From contig DBXQ01000073.1 in the NCBI GenBank assembly GCA_002309955.1, positions 1-31,758 of the forward strand: a DNA stretch of 31,758 nt, in the 5' to 3' direction. This DNA comes from Bacteroidales bacterium UBA1208 (GTDB lineage: Bacteria; Bacteroidota; Bacteroidia; Bacteroidales; P3). The notes under the pieces were generated by a model, which saw only the letters and a list, made by a program, of their open reading frames with translations, did no database searches and was not told the DNA's origin. A program made the position numbers and the translations under genes. Positions 5,710 through 13,318 of the stretch are shown in pieces. How positions within the stretch are numbered: the stretch's first letter is position 1; each line of letters starts with the position of its first letter.

Positions 5710-7908
5710 TTATTCTTTGCTAAAAGCCTTTGTCACAACACCTGTATCATCAATTATTCTCATGAAATATATACCCGAGGTCAGCTTATCCAATCTAATA
5801 ACTGCGCTCTTCGTCCCACAATCTTGATTCATAACATTTACGCCATTAATATCAAAGACCTCAATCCTTTTCAATTCTGTATTTGAAGTAACACGTATCA
5901 GTTCATGCGACGGGTTAGGGGAAATGACAACTCTCTCTTCAAAGGATGTCTCTGCGTCTCTCGGCCTTTGACCTTTACCTTGCCCGGTTGAACTTTCTTC
6001 TCCTATACAGACTTGTTCTACAGCACATTCGTCATATTTATAAACAAATTTGGGACGACTGATATTCTCTAAACGCCTTCTTACAGGAGAATAATTCGGT
6101 TCACTAACACCTGCATTCACTACCAATCCAGAATGACCTTGACAAAGATCTAAATGATAACAAGTATCATAATAATGTCTACTCGAATAACGAATCATAT
6201 ATTCTTGGACACAATCATTGGACCTGGAACATCGTGTAGAATCCGCCCAATCTATTTTTTTCTGAAAGACATCGAATGAGGATTGCGACTCATTAACCCC
6301 AACACTACTTGCACATAAGTAACTACTATCTGATTCATAAAAAACATCAAGAGAGGTGAATCTGGGATAATTCTTCAAATCATACAGCATACCTACGGGT
6401 TTATTAATACTTTCCCCTTCAATAACTACCCCTTCTCTACCTGGTTCATTTCTATAATTAACCTCCTGCCATGGGGAGTTATTGTTATGAATATAAACCT
6501 TATACGTTTTGCCTAAAGATTGATATTCATACTGTAACATGCCATAATTATCTAAATATTGATAATATTGCCGTAATTTATGAAATGTGATAACCTCAGA
6601 GTGATATTTATTATCAGTACCAAGAACATCTATTAATACTGCCACATCTGAAAACCATATTGTTTCATATTTAGTCTCATTGTCAAGCTCAACCTTACAT
6701 ACTTTAGAGCAACGATAGTGCGCTTTAATATCCACAAGATCACTATTCTCTCTTCTTATAGCAGTCTGACCCAATCTTTCTACACTGCCATCATTATTCA
6801 TTATCCTTATCATGTCAAGTCCTATTAATTGTTTTTCACTTGCATCACGATCACAAATGGCTCCGATTCTCGTTGCAAATACAATAATATCCTCCGTAGT
6901 ATTTATATCATTATTACAACAAGCACCGCACACTTTGGAAAGAGGCCGACATCTGTTATTCGTATTATAATAACGAAACCGTACTCCACTGCTGGAATAA
7001 CTATTTATGCGAAAACGTCTTCTATCGTTACTTATAAGAGAAAAATCAGATGATTGTATAATTGGATAATGTTCAAGTGCCACGTCAGCATCACTACCAT
7101 CTGTGAAATGCCCTAAAAACACCACCTTGTTGGTAGCCACTACAACATCCTCATAGCTCATTGTTTCATTTCCATCGAGAAACGGAGCACTGAGACCGTC
7201 AGTACTACGGGTAAACCTAATCTTCGGTTGAATCTGATCATCAGCATTATTAACTATTAATTCAGAAGCAAAAGTACCCTTACTGGTGGCAATCAACGTA
7301 ATCGACGGGCCTTTTCCATTATCCAGTCCCGACTGAGCATAATACTCGTCCCCAATATCACTCGTCTGAACATATCCATAATACCCAACAGAATAGACAT
7401 GAGCTGTCCCCTCATAAGTAGCAACATCTATCTTTTGAGGGTGATACCATTTCTCGTCTCCCGTATAAATCTGAATAACTGGGTCATGATTATTATTCAA
7501 TCGTATTTTTCCAAAAAGCCAATCCCCGTTTAATAATGATCCACAAAAATAAGCTACTTTACCCACAGTCTTTATGTCAGTCACATAGAAATCCACAGGA
7601 ATCTCCTTCCCCGTGCTTTGAGGAGCATTATTATTCATTTGTACTATCCTAAAAAGGCCTATACTACTATTACACTTGCCAATATCATACCTCACGTACA
7701 TCAATTGATAAACATCACCTACATCTACATCAAGTTCCCACTCTCGAACAATTGAAGTATCTATCATTGACGGTTTTCTATATAAGGTATATTCATTTTT
7801 AGCTTCATACACCAACTTGGTCGTTCTTACTTGAGATTGTCCAAATAAAGGATTTGACACCATTATTGCCACAAAGGCGATTATATATAAATAAAGTCTC
7901 GTTTTCAT
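5710..7908 (-). CDS. Secreted protein with T9SS type A C-terminal sorting domain
   Basis: A 732-aa protein. It begins with a signal peptide (MKTRLYLYIIAFVAIMVSNPLFGQ; cleavage probably after FGQ). The last ~75 residues form a Por-type sorting domain: 'ISPNPSHELIRV', 'LKRIEVFDINGV', 'LDKLTSGIYFMRI' and the final 'KAFSKE', which would direct export by the type IX system (SprA is encoded at 18.6-25.8 kb). I recognise no catalytic domain in the ~630 residues between. That region is rich in Tyr, Asn and Asp, and repeated mentions of short hydrophobic strands suggest a beta-propeller or beta-sandwich, which is a guess. A Cys-rich patch ('CRPLSKVCGACC') is present. The gene is clearly more A/T-rich than its neighbours and sits in a mobile-element-rich interval, so lateral acquisition is plausible. 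Confidence 0.85.
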   Translation of the reverse strand: MKTRLYLYIIAFVAIMVSNPLFGQSQVRTTKLVYEAKNEYTLYRKPSMIDTSIVREWELDVDVGDVYQLMYVRYDIGKCNSSIGLFRIVQMNNNAPQSTGKEIPVDFYVTDIKTVGKVAYFCGSLLNGDWLFGKIRLNNNHDPVIQIYTGDEKWYHPQKIDVATYEGTAHVYSVGYYGYVQTSDIGDEYYAQSGLDNGKGPSITLIATSKGTFASELIVNNADDQIQPKIRFTRSTDGLSAPFLDGNETMSYEDVVVATNKVVFLGHFTDGSDADVALEHYPIIQSSDFSLISNDRRRFRINSYSSSGVRFRYYNTNNRCRPLSKVCGACCNNDINTTEDIIVFATRIGAICDRDASEKQLIGLDMIRIMNNDGSVERLGQTAIRRENSDLVDIKAHYRCSKVCKVELDNETKYETIWFSDVAVLIDVLGTDNKYHSEVITFHKLRQYYQYLDNYGMLQYEYQSLGKTYKVYIHNNNSPWQEVNYRNEPGREGVVIEGESINKPVGMLYDLKNYPRFTSLDVFYESDSSYLCASSVGVNESQSSFDVFQKKIDWADSTRCSRSNDCVQEYMIRYSSRHYYDTCYHLDLCQGHSGLVVNAGVSEPNYSPVRRRLENISRPKFVYKYDECAVEQVCIGEESSTGQGKGQRPRDAETSFEERVVISPNPSHELIRVTSNTELKRIEVFDINGVNVMNQDCGTKSAVIRLDKLTSGIYFMRIIDDTGVVTKAFSKE

Positions 7909-8198
7909 AATAATTCATTTAAAACTGTTAATAATACTATTCACCCCTCTACTGCATTACTGGATATAACCTCAGCTCTTAATACAGCATCTTTCTTTGC
8001 TCAAAAACAAAAGAGAAAACCTCTTGCCTCAATCTAATCACTAACAATGTTAATGTTAGACGAGGCGACGTTTAGGTACTTTGATATTATATTTGCGTTT
8101 TGAGTAATGCATACCAAAACGTGTTAATATTTTTTGCAAAGATACTAAAAAAATTTAAAATAATAAGTCGTCGCAAATAAAAAAATAAAATCCGGACT
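7909..8198 (-). promoter_or_regulatory. AT-rich upstream region of the T9SS cargo gene with a possible -7 box
   Basis: No ORF is supported here. On the minus strand TATCTTTG occurs at 8137-8144, a perfect Bacteroidetes -7 box, but I see no TTTG at the usual 19-21 nt spacing (the nearest is 28 nt away). If used, it would give an unusually long leader of about 220 nt. That leader includes short inverted repeats, for example CGTTTTG/CAAAACG around 8096-8121 and CTAACA/TGTTAG at 8041-8059. Confidence 0.35.
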
Positions 8199-9162
8199 CA
8201 CTATCGTCTCTTAATTTTTATTAAGGATATTTTTATCTAATTTAAGCTCAATCTTTTATATCAACAAAATATTTCCGAGGCTTGAAAATCGTTTCCTTGT
8301 TTCAGTCACCAATAACGAACAAGGATGTATAACTGACAATATGTTTTCACACAAATCACGATGTTCCTGCCTCAAAAGAGGTTCAGGAGAATCGTTGCAA
8401 AGTATAATGACAGGACTTGTAACTGGGTACTCTCCCATTGGAGCCATCTGCTTGTCCTCATCTTCGGACAACTCATTGGATGCAGAAACCATCGCTAACT
8501 CACCGATATTACAGAAGCCTATGCCAAAAAGAAGCAATCAACTGGGATTTGGTTCTGCCACTATTCTTAGGAGCACTCTTTCGAGAGCAAACATGCTCCA
8601 CGACCCTCGGATATTTGAGGAGTTCGCTTTCTACATGGTGTCTCTTGCACAACAGCGGAGAATCATCAGGGAATTCGAACTTCACAGGCGGTTCTATGCG
8701 GTGGGCTACACAACGACCGACCTCTGCAGGTTTGTCTTCCGATGGGTGCACTTCCTCAGCACCAAGTCCAGCATCCGCGTCCACACCCAGATTGACATCT
8801 TCACAAAGATATCAGTGTTTTACCGCATCACCACGGCCAAGGACATCGCCATGCTTTACCGCTACCGCTGGCAGGTGGAACTATTAAGCAGCACCTTCAT
8901 GTCAAAACATTTGGGGGCGAATCCGAAAATGCTGCCAAAATTCAAATCCATGTCGCCATCATCATATACTATCTTATTGCCATTATTGAGCATGACCTCA
9001 AGCTCTGAAGACCTGTCTTCGAAGTCATGCGAATACTCGGCAGTTCCCTGTTGATCAAGGACAGCATTCGGGAGTTGTTCTTGCGAACACGTGATGACGT
9101 GACTGATGGCAGTCATTTGGAATTGAATTTTAATGGTTAAACTTTTTAAGAGACACTATAAG
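8199..9162 (+). mobile_element. Decayed IS4-family insertion sequence
   Basis: The remnant is bounded by related ends. The left side has TATCGTCTCTTAA (8201-8213). The right side, reverse complemented, gives TAGTGTCTCTTAA within 9146-9160, with 11 of 13 positions matching. Between them lies a broken transposase (separate entry). I could not see a target-site duplication. The right end abuts a BspA-like gene that lacks its 5' part, so the element probably interrupted that gene before decaying. Confidence 0.75.
8325..9140 (+). pseudogene. IS4-family transposase pseudogene
   Basis: Reading across frames recovers a Bacteroides-type IS4 transposase. It starts at ATG 8325 with a TGA at codon 4, then gives 'QYVFTQITMFLPQKRFRRI', 'KYNDRT' and 'HLLVLIFGQLIGC'. 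After a stop and frameshift near 8490 it continues 'LGFGSATILRSTLSRAN', 'DPRIFEEFAFYMVSLAQQ', 'STKSSIRVHTQIDIFTK' and 'VFYRITTAK'. It then jumps directly to 'MLYRYRWQVEL', so roughly 150 central residues with catalytic positions are missing. A last frameshift leads to 'GESENAAKIQIHVAIIIYYL' and 'IEHDLKL', a further in-frame TGA, and the normal-looking end at 9138-9140. Known relatives are about 380-400 aa. It cannot encode an active enzyme. Confidence 0.88.
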
Positions 9163-9175
9163 AATTATATGTTTA

Positions 9176-9637
9176 ATGTGCAGTGGTCTGAGAAGTCTGG
9201 ATTTGTCGAATTTCAACACTGAAAACGTAACGGATATGAATCATATGTTTACCGCTTGCAACAAACTGACAACCATCAACGTCTCGAACTTCAATACCGA
9301 AAAAGTAACAGATATGTCCGCTATGTTTTCTACTTGTTACAGCTTGACAAGCCTTGATTTGTCAAATTTCAATACAAGAAATGTAACGAGTATGGCAGCA
9401 ATGTTTTCGACGTGCCTCAATCTGACAAATCTTGACCTGTCAAATTTTGACATGAGCCACTTGACGAGCTATGAATATGATGGACAAACATATTATGGGA
9501 AAGAATGGATGTGTTACGAACTTTCAATCACATCTGGACATTGCACCATTACATGTCCAGAATCGGTACAGACAGAGTTGGAGAACGGCACAGACCTACC
9601 CACCGACGAGGTTACATTCACTTGGGTGAGACCGTAA
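9176..9637 (+). pseudogene. 5'-truncated BspA-like leucine-rich repeat surface protein
   Basis: The 153-codon frame holds three and a half 26-residue DUF285/BspA repeats: 'LRSLDLSNFNTENVTDM', 'LTTINVSNFNTEKVTDM', 'LTSLDLSNFNTRNVTSM', 'LTNLDLSNFDMSHLTSY'. It ends with the usual C-terminal block of such proteins ('ITCPESVQTELENGTDLP', 'FTWVRP'). No signal peptide or N-terminal repeats are present; the preceding codons run into the IS remnant end at 9162. A partial unit 'MF' just upstream (ATGTTT at 9169) is out of frame with the 'MCSGL' that should follow it. Intact family members are longer secreted adhesin-like proteins. A short intracellular product from ATG 9176 is possible, but a gene fragment is more likely. 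Confidence 0.8.
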
Positions 9638-9643
9638 ACTTTA

Positions 9644-9818
9644 TCCTCAATCGGTCATTAGGAGAATATCAGTCCCTTTTTAATCGAAAAAAACATGTTA
9701 TCTCGTCCCTTCCAAACGACCGTCATTAGAAAAAAACAACGACTATTTAGTTGGTATTGTATTATTCACAAAATGTTAAAAAATCAGGGATGAAGTTCTA
9801 ACGATCGATTTTGGTTTA
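9644..9818. repeat. MITE-like intergenic repeat, copy C
   Basis: The left end CCTCAATCGGTCATTAG faces AAACCAAAATCGATCGTTAG (reverse complement of the right end). The interior shares TTTTAATCGAAAAAAACATG and GTATTATTCACAAAATG with copy B. It begins 7 nt after the stop codon of the BspA fragment and has the same orientation as copies A and B. Confidence 0.87.
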
Positions 9819-9834
9819 TCCGCATTGCCATACT

Positions 9835-9869
9835 AAAAGACGCTGCAAAGGGTGCTTGCAGCGTCTTTT
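9835..9869. terminator. Bidirectional-looking terminator hairpin
   Basis: A perfect 14-bp stem (AAAAGACGCTGCAA / TTGCAGCGTCTTTT) encloses a 7-nt loop and is flanked by T-tracts in both senses. On the plus strand it would terminate the BspA fragment. On the minus strand it lies 5 nt after the stop of the gene tail at 9875. Confidence 0.75.
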
Positions 9870-9874
9870 CTTTT

Positions 9875-10033
9875 TTACAGGTTGAGGCTGTTTTCGTCAA
9901 GGAGAAACTGGCGGAGGCCAAGGGTGGTGATGCCACGGTCGTCGCGGTGCAGAAGTATGTCGTCCTGAGAATAACTATCTTCTTGAAAGAGTCGTTCACT
10001 GCTTCCAATGGACGGGTTTCCTGTTGCCACTTT
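9875..10033 (-). pseudogene. C-terminal tail of a lost gene
   Basis: On the minus strand a 52-codon frame ends at TAA 9875-9877 with 'SQDDILLHRDDRGITTLG' followed by 'LRQFLLDENSLNL'. This looks like a genuine protein C-terminus, with amphipathic strand-helix composition, and it is followed at once by a strong hairpin terminator. An in-frame TGA at 10034-10036 blocks it upstream. The same frame stays open for another 77 codons beyond that (to 10267), so a longer degraded gene is possible. The style resembles C-termini of Bacteroidales ATP-binding proteins, but I cannot name the family. No start or promoter was found. Confidence 0.4.
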
Positions 10034-10189
10034 TCATATGATGGAATGGCATAGGCTGATTGGATATAATTGTGCTGGCTCCTCCAACATTAACGTATAC
10101 TTATTATCCTTGTTATCATTACGGATTCCTACTTTATATTTTTTCCGTTTACGGAACTTTTCTAAAATAGAGAACGCATAAGTATTCTG

Positions 10190-10224
10190 AAAAGACGTGG
10201 CATTGGGTACTTGCAGCGTCTTTT
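10190..10224. repeat. Second, imperfect copy of the 9835-9869 hairpin
   Basis: AAAAGACG (10190-10197) can pair with CGTCTTTT (10217-10224). The right side, GGGTACTTGCAGCGTCTTTT (10205-10224), matches 9850-9869 at 19 of 20 positions, while the left arm has lost its complementarity. This looks like a duplicated and decaying terminator. The interval 10034-10350 otherwise holds nothing I can support. Confidence 0.5.
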
Positions 10225-10350
10225 TTATCGTATCCCACATACGGAGCCAAAAGACAGGCATTGTCATTGAGGAAATGATGTAGACGAAAGCAGATGTGGG
10301 GTTTTATGTGATATGTTGGGAATCTTTTGAACGGCAAAGTTAAGATGGTG

Positions 10351-10380
10351 TTTTATATGAAACAGCATTGTGTACCTTTG
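10351..10380 (+). promoter_or_regulatory. Promoter-like sequence with no intact gene behind it
   Basis: TTTT (10351-10354), 18 nt, then TACCTTTG (10373-10380) resembles the Bacteroidetes consensus. The first ATG downstream (10407) opens a frame of only 13 codons that stops just before the degenerate repeat at 10461, consistent with a truncated gene. Confidence 0.35.
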
Positions 10381-10460
10381 CAAACGGAACAGAGATCAGG
10401 GGACACATGCAAGAAAACTATGTTCCAGAGAGTTGTTTGACATATTGAGTTCTGGTTATA

Positions 10461-10642
10461 TTCAAATCGGCCATAAGACCCTACATGGTAGGTCAGAAGA
10501 AGTCCATTGTGGACAGATTGCCTAATGGCCAAGCGTGTTTTGCACGAACGGGCAGAAACAGTATCCAGAAATGCATAGGCTTGCTTTTCCAACAATGGCC
10601 ATTGGAAAGCATAACATCCATATCGCCAATGACTGATTGGAA
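10461..10642. repeat. Degenerate repeat with ends related to the MITE-like family (copy D)
   Basis: TTCAAATCGGCCATAAG at the left pairs with TTCCAATCAGTCATTGG (reverse complement of the right), 12 of 17 matching. The ends resemble those of copies A-C and the length is similar (182 bp), but the interior is different. It contains small hairpins such as GACCCTACATGGTAGGTC and the palindrome AATGGCCATT. It could be a related family or a coincidence of short similarity. Confidence 0.4.
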
Positions 10643-10722
10643 GGCAACATCTAACTGTTGTTCTCTAATAATAAGCTTATTACACCATTATGCAAGATGA
10701 ATTATACGATTTGCATGATTCA

Positions 10723-10756
10723 TTTTGCATAATTTGGAGAAAAGTTTGTATCTTTG
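10723..10756 (+). promoter_or_regulatory. Bacteroidetes-type promoter of the LiaF-like gene
   Basis: TTTTG (10723-10727), 21 nt, then TATCTTTG (10749-10756), followed by GC. The start codon at 10779 is about 16-18 nt beyond the expected transcription start, giving a very short leader. Confidence 0.65.
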
Positions 10757-10778
10757 CAGTCCTAAAAACGACAATACT

Positions 10779-11471
10779 ATGAAACGTAACAACAAAGTTA
10801 TTTGGGGAACGGCGCTGGTCGTTTTCGGCATTGTATGGATTGTGTGCATTTGTCTCCACATCAATGTCCTGTTCGACGGATGGTGGACTCTTTTCATTAT
10901 TGTTCCTTGCCTCTGTGCCCTGCTTGGGAACAATGAGAAGACGGGACCTGCCATAGGATTGGGTGTGGGTGTGATGCTTTTGCTTGCCGAACAGAATGTC
11001 ATTGACTGGGACATGTTCTGGAAGTTAGGTCTCGCTGTGCTTATCATTGCATTGGGCCTCGGCATGATTTTTGGGTCTAAAAGCCGAACTGGCAATAAAA
11101 AAGCTGCCGATACACCTTTGCCTGATACACTCAATCGCAACGGGAAGAACATCCGTGTTATCAACGCTTCTTTTGGAGAACAGAATCTGAGTTTTGGCGG
11201 CGAGGTGTTTGAGGGTGCTGACGTGAATGCCTCGTTTGCCTCGGTACATCTTGACTTACATGGCGCCACTATCAATGACGATGTAGAACTTAATGTGGAC
11301 TGCAAGTTTGCCGGATTAGTCATCTATGCTCCAGGCGACTTGCTTGTCAAAGTCACTGCAAATGCCACCTTTGGCGGAGTGGACGACAAGCGCCGAGTTA
11401 TTGTTACTGAAAATACTCACACGCTCTATATTTCCGGCTCGTGCGTATTCTCCGGAATAGAGATTAAGTGA
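10779..11471 (+). CDS. LiaF-like membrane protein (transmembrane domain plus cell-wall-stress C-terminal domain)
   Basis: A 230-aa protein. About four hydrophobic segments fill residues 8-100 ('VIWGTALVVFGIVWIVCI', 'LFIIVPCLCALL', 'GLGVGVMLLL', 'LAVLIIALGLGMIFG'). A soluble C-terminal half of stacked beta strands follows ('INASFGEQNLSF', 'GADVNASFASVHLDL', 'NATFGGVDDKRR'), the pattern of the LiaF/DUF2154-type domain seen in cell-envelope stress proteins. In Firmicutes LiaF represses the LiaRS two-component system, but no histidine kinase or regulator is encoded nearby, so the role here is unknown. I chose ATG 10779 because an upstream in-frame TTG (10725) would overlap the promoter. It converges on the M23 peptidase gene with a 16-nt gap and no obvious terminator between them. 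Confidence 0.82.
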   Translation: MKRNNKVIWGTALVVFGIVWIVCICLHINVLFDGWWTLFIIVPCLCALLGNNEKTGPAIGLGVGVMLLLAEQNVIDWDMFWKLGLAVLIIALGLGMIFGSKSRTGNKKAADTPLPDTLNRNGKNIRVINASFGEQNLSFGGEVFEGADVNASFASVHLDLHGATINDDVELNVDCKFAGLVIYAPGDLLVKVTANATFGGVDDKRRVIVTENTHTLYISGSCVFSGIEIK

Positions 11472-11487
11472 ATGTGATATCAGAATA

Positions 11488-13245
11488 CTACCGTTTTAGA
11501 TTGTAGGAGAGTTCTGCTTCATTACCGCAGCAGTCGGTGAGGAATATGCGGAGGTCAAGACTGGAAATCTGCTTGTCTACCTGGTTGAGGTCAATAGAAA
11601 GGGTTGCAAATTTTCCGTCAAACTCGGCAAGTACCCATTCCCCATTGATAAAGCAACGATATTCTCGTATACCCGAAAGGTCGTCACTCATCTTCATACG
11701 CAACACTCGGGCAGAGATTTTGCCTCCTGCCTTGAAGTTAAGAGGCTTGATGGTGGGTGGGGTTACATCGTTGGCCACAACGAAGTTGCCGAAATCACGC
11801 ACATCGGCTTCAAGCCAACGTCCCGGCTTGCCCTCTATCTTGCGTTCCACAACACGGGTGGGCAGAGCGGAAAGTTTATCGTCCTTTAGCTTGCAGAGCA
11901 CCAATTGCTCTGGTTCATAGCCTATCACAAGGGGGACACGGAGCTGCCATGTGCGATGTGGTGGATAAGGGCTTTGCCAGGGTTTCACAGTATAGATGGG
12001 TGAAATATAACGGCGGTCTTTCTGAATGCCGTGTACCAGAAGGTCGTTGTAATAGACCATGCCTGCGGGCATGTCTATCTGATAGTCGCCACGGCTAATG
12101 CTGAGCGGCCAACGAACCGTAAGGCTGTCAGTAAAGAGGTGGTATGAGGGATGTTCCGGCACATCGTGCATGGGGACGAGTGTTTCAAGGCTGTTTCGCA
12201 CGTAGAATGTGCGAACATTCTGATTGCCATTGTAGTCGGAAACTGCCACTGTGATACGATGTAACATAGTGTCTGAAGGTATGAAGCCCACGCTACCGTC
12301 GCCGTAGGTACGTGCCGGACGTATGGGATCACCTTCCAGACGACGCGTAATGATATAGGGACGACGGGTTGCGAGATAATAATCATAGTCAAGCTGGGCG
12401 TTGATGGCGCGCGTCTCGGAGGAAGTGATAATGTCCATTTTGTACTGGAAGAAAGGACGTCCATCCACCCAAATGTCTATACGGTCATAGCCATTGTTCT
12501 GAGTAGAACCCTCTGATTGGTCAGCAGCATAGACACTCATATAGAAACGCCCCAACACCGATATGGGATTGACCGCGGTGCCCAAACGGTTAGTCTTGTT
12601 GCCAAGATCCACTTGATAGGGCATTTTTCCGCTGTTGATGCGACTGTTCTTGTCCACAGGAAGCAGACGGATGCCCCGGATGGTCGGAGCTTGATTGTCG
12701 ACAAGTGTGATGCCGTACTTAAGTGGGTTCAGACTTTGCTGAGTCTGAGTGTTGCGCACTTCGTAATGTAGATGAGGCCCCCCACTCATTCCAGAGTTGC
12801 CTGCATAGGCTATAAGCTCGCCTCGTTTGATGGGAAGCGTTCCCTCAGCGACAGTAGTATCAAAAGCATAGCACTGGTGCTCGGCTTGATAGCGACGAAC
12901 ATACTTGGCAATGTCTCCATGGTATCCGTCGAGATGAAGATATACTGTGGTGATATTTCCTGCATGATTGATATATAGCATTTTCCCCCCATCGTAGGCA
13001 GAAATGCGGATACGCGACACATATCCATCGGCCGGGGCATAAACTGGAGTCCCCACACCCTCGTCGCCCCCTATTCGGAGGTCTATACCACTATGGAAAT
13101 GGTTGGTACGCATTTCAGCAAAAGTGCCGGATGGGGCGGCCGGCAAATGCAAGGGGTTGTCCAGTTTTGGTGGACGCTGCTGCGAAGAAACGCTCATTGA
13201 GCAACAGGAAAGAAGAGCCAGAAAGAGCAATCGGATAATCGGCAT
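11488..13245 (-). CDS. M23 family (LytM-type) zinc metallopeptidase, exported
   Basis: A 585-aa protein with an N-terminal signal peptide ('MPIIRLLFLALLSCCSMSVSS'). Next comes a LytM/M23 domain in which zinc ligands are H51 and D55 ('HFHSGIDLR') and H160 in 'GGPHLHYEVR', with H158 as the likely catalytic partner. 'VYAPADGYVSRI' and 'LIAYAGNSG' complete the domain, which has a ~20-residue insertion before the last motif. M23 enzymes cut peptide cross-links in peptidoglycan. The ~400 residues after the domain are strand-rich and may form Ig-like modules ('AADQSEGS', 'AVSDYNGNQN', 'MSDDLSGIREYRCFING'). This layout is common in Bacteroidetes. It is the last gene of the minus-strand run, 73 nt after recN, and its plus-strand text is G/T-rich unlike the neighbouring recN. 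Confidence 0.9.
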   Translation of the reverse strand: MPIIRLLFLALLSCCSMSVSSQQRPPKLDNPLHLPAAPSGTFAEMRTNHFHSGIDLRIGGDEGVGTPVYAPADGYVSRIRISAYDGGKMLYINHAGNITTVYLHLDGYHGDIAKYVRRYQAEHQCYAFDTTVAEGTLPIKRGELIAYAGNSGMSGGPHLHYEVRNTQTQQSLNPLKYGITLVDNQAPTIRGIRLLPVDKNSRINSGKMPYQVDLGNKTNRLGTAVNPISVLGRFYMSVYAADQSEGSTQNNGYDRIDIWVDGRPFFQYKMDIITSSETRAINAQLDYDYYLATRRPYIITRRLEGDPIRPARTYGDGSVGFIPSDTMLHRITVAVSDYNGNQNVRTFYVRNSLETLVPMHDVPEHPSYHLFTDSLTVRWPLSISRGDYQIDMPAGMVYYNDLLVHGIQKDRRYISPIYTVKPWQSPYPPHRTWQLRVPLVIGYEPEQLVLCKLKDDKLSALPTRVVERKIEGKPGRWLEADVRDFGNFVVANDVTPPTIKPLNFKAGGKISARVLRMKMSDDLSGIREYRCFINGEWVLAEFDGKFATLSIDLNQVDKQISSLDLRIFLTDCCGNEAELSYNLKR

Positions 13246-13318
13246 AATATGAATGTGTAAACGTGTAAATGAATGTATGAATATATAAAATGTATAAATC
13301 GATTTACGAATAAAAAAA

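Noticed and set aside
8256..8537. Minus-strand 93-codon frame opposite the transposase remnant.
   Set aside because: The plus strand explains the sequence as the N-terminal part of an IS4 transposase; the antisense frame has no family resemblance.
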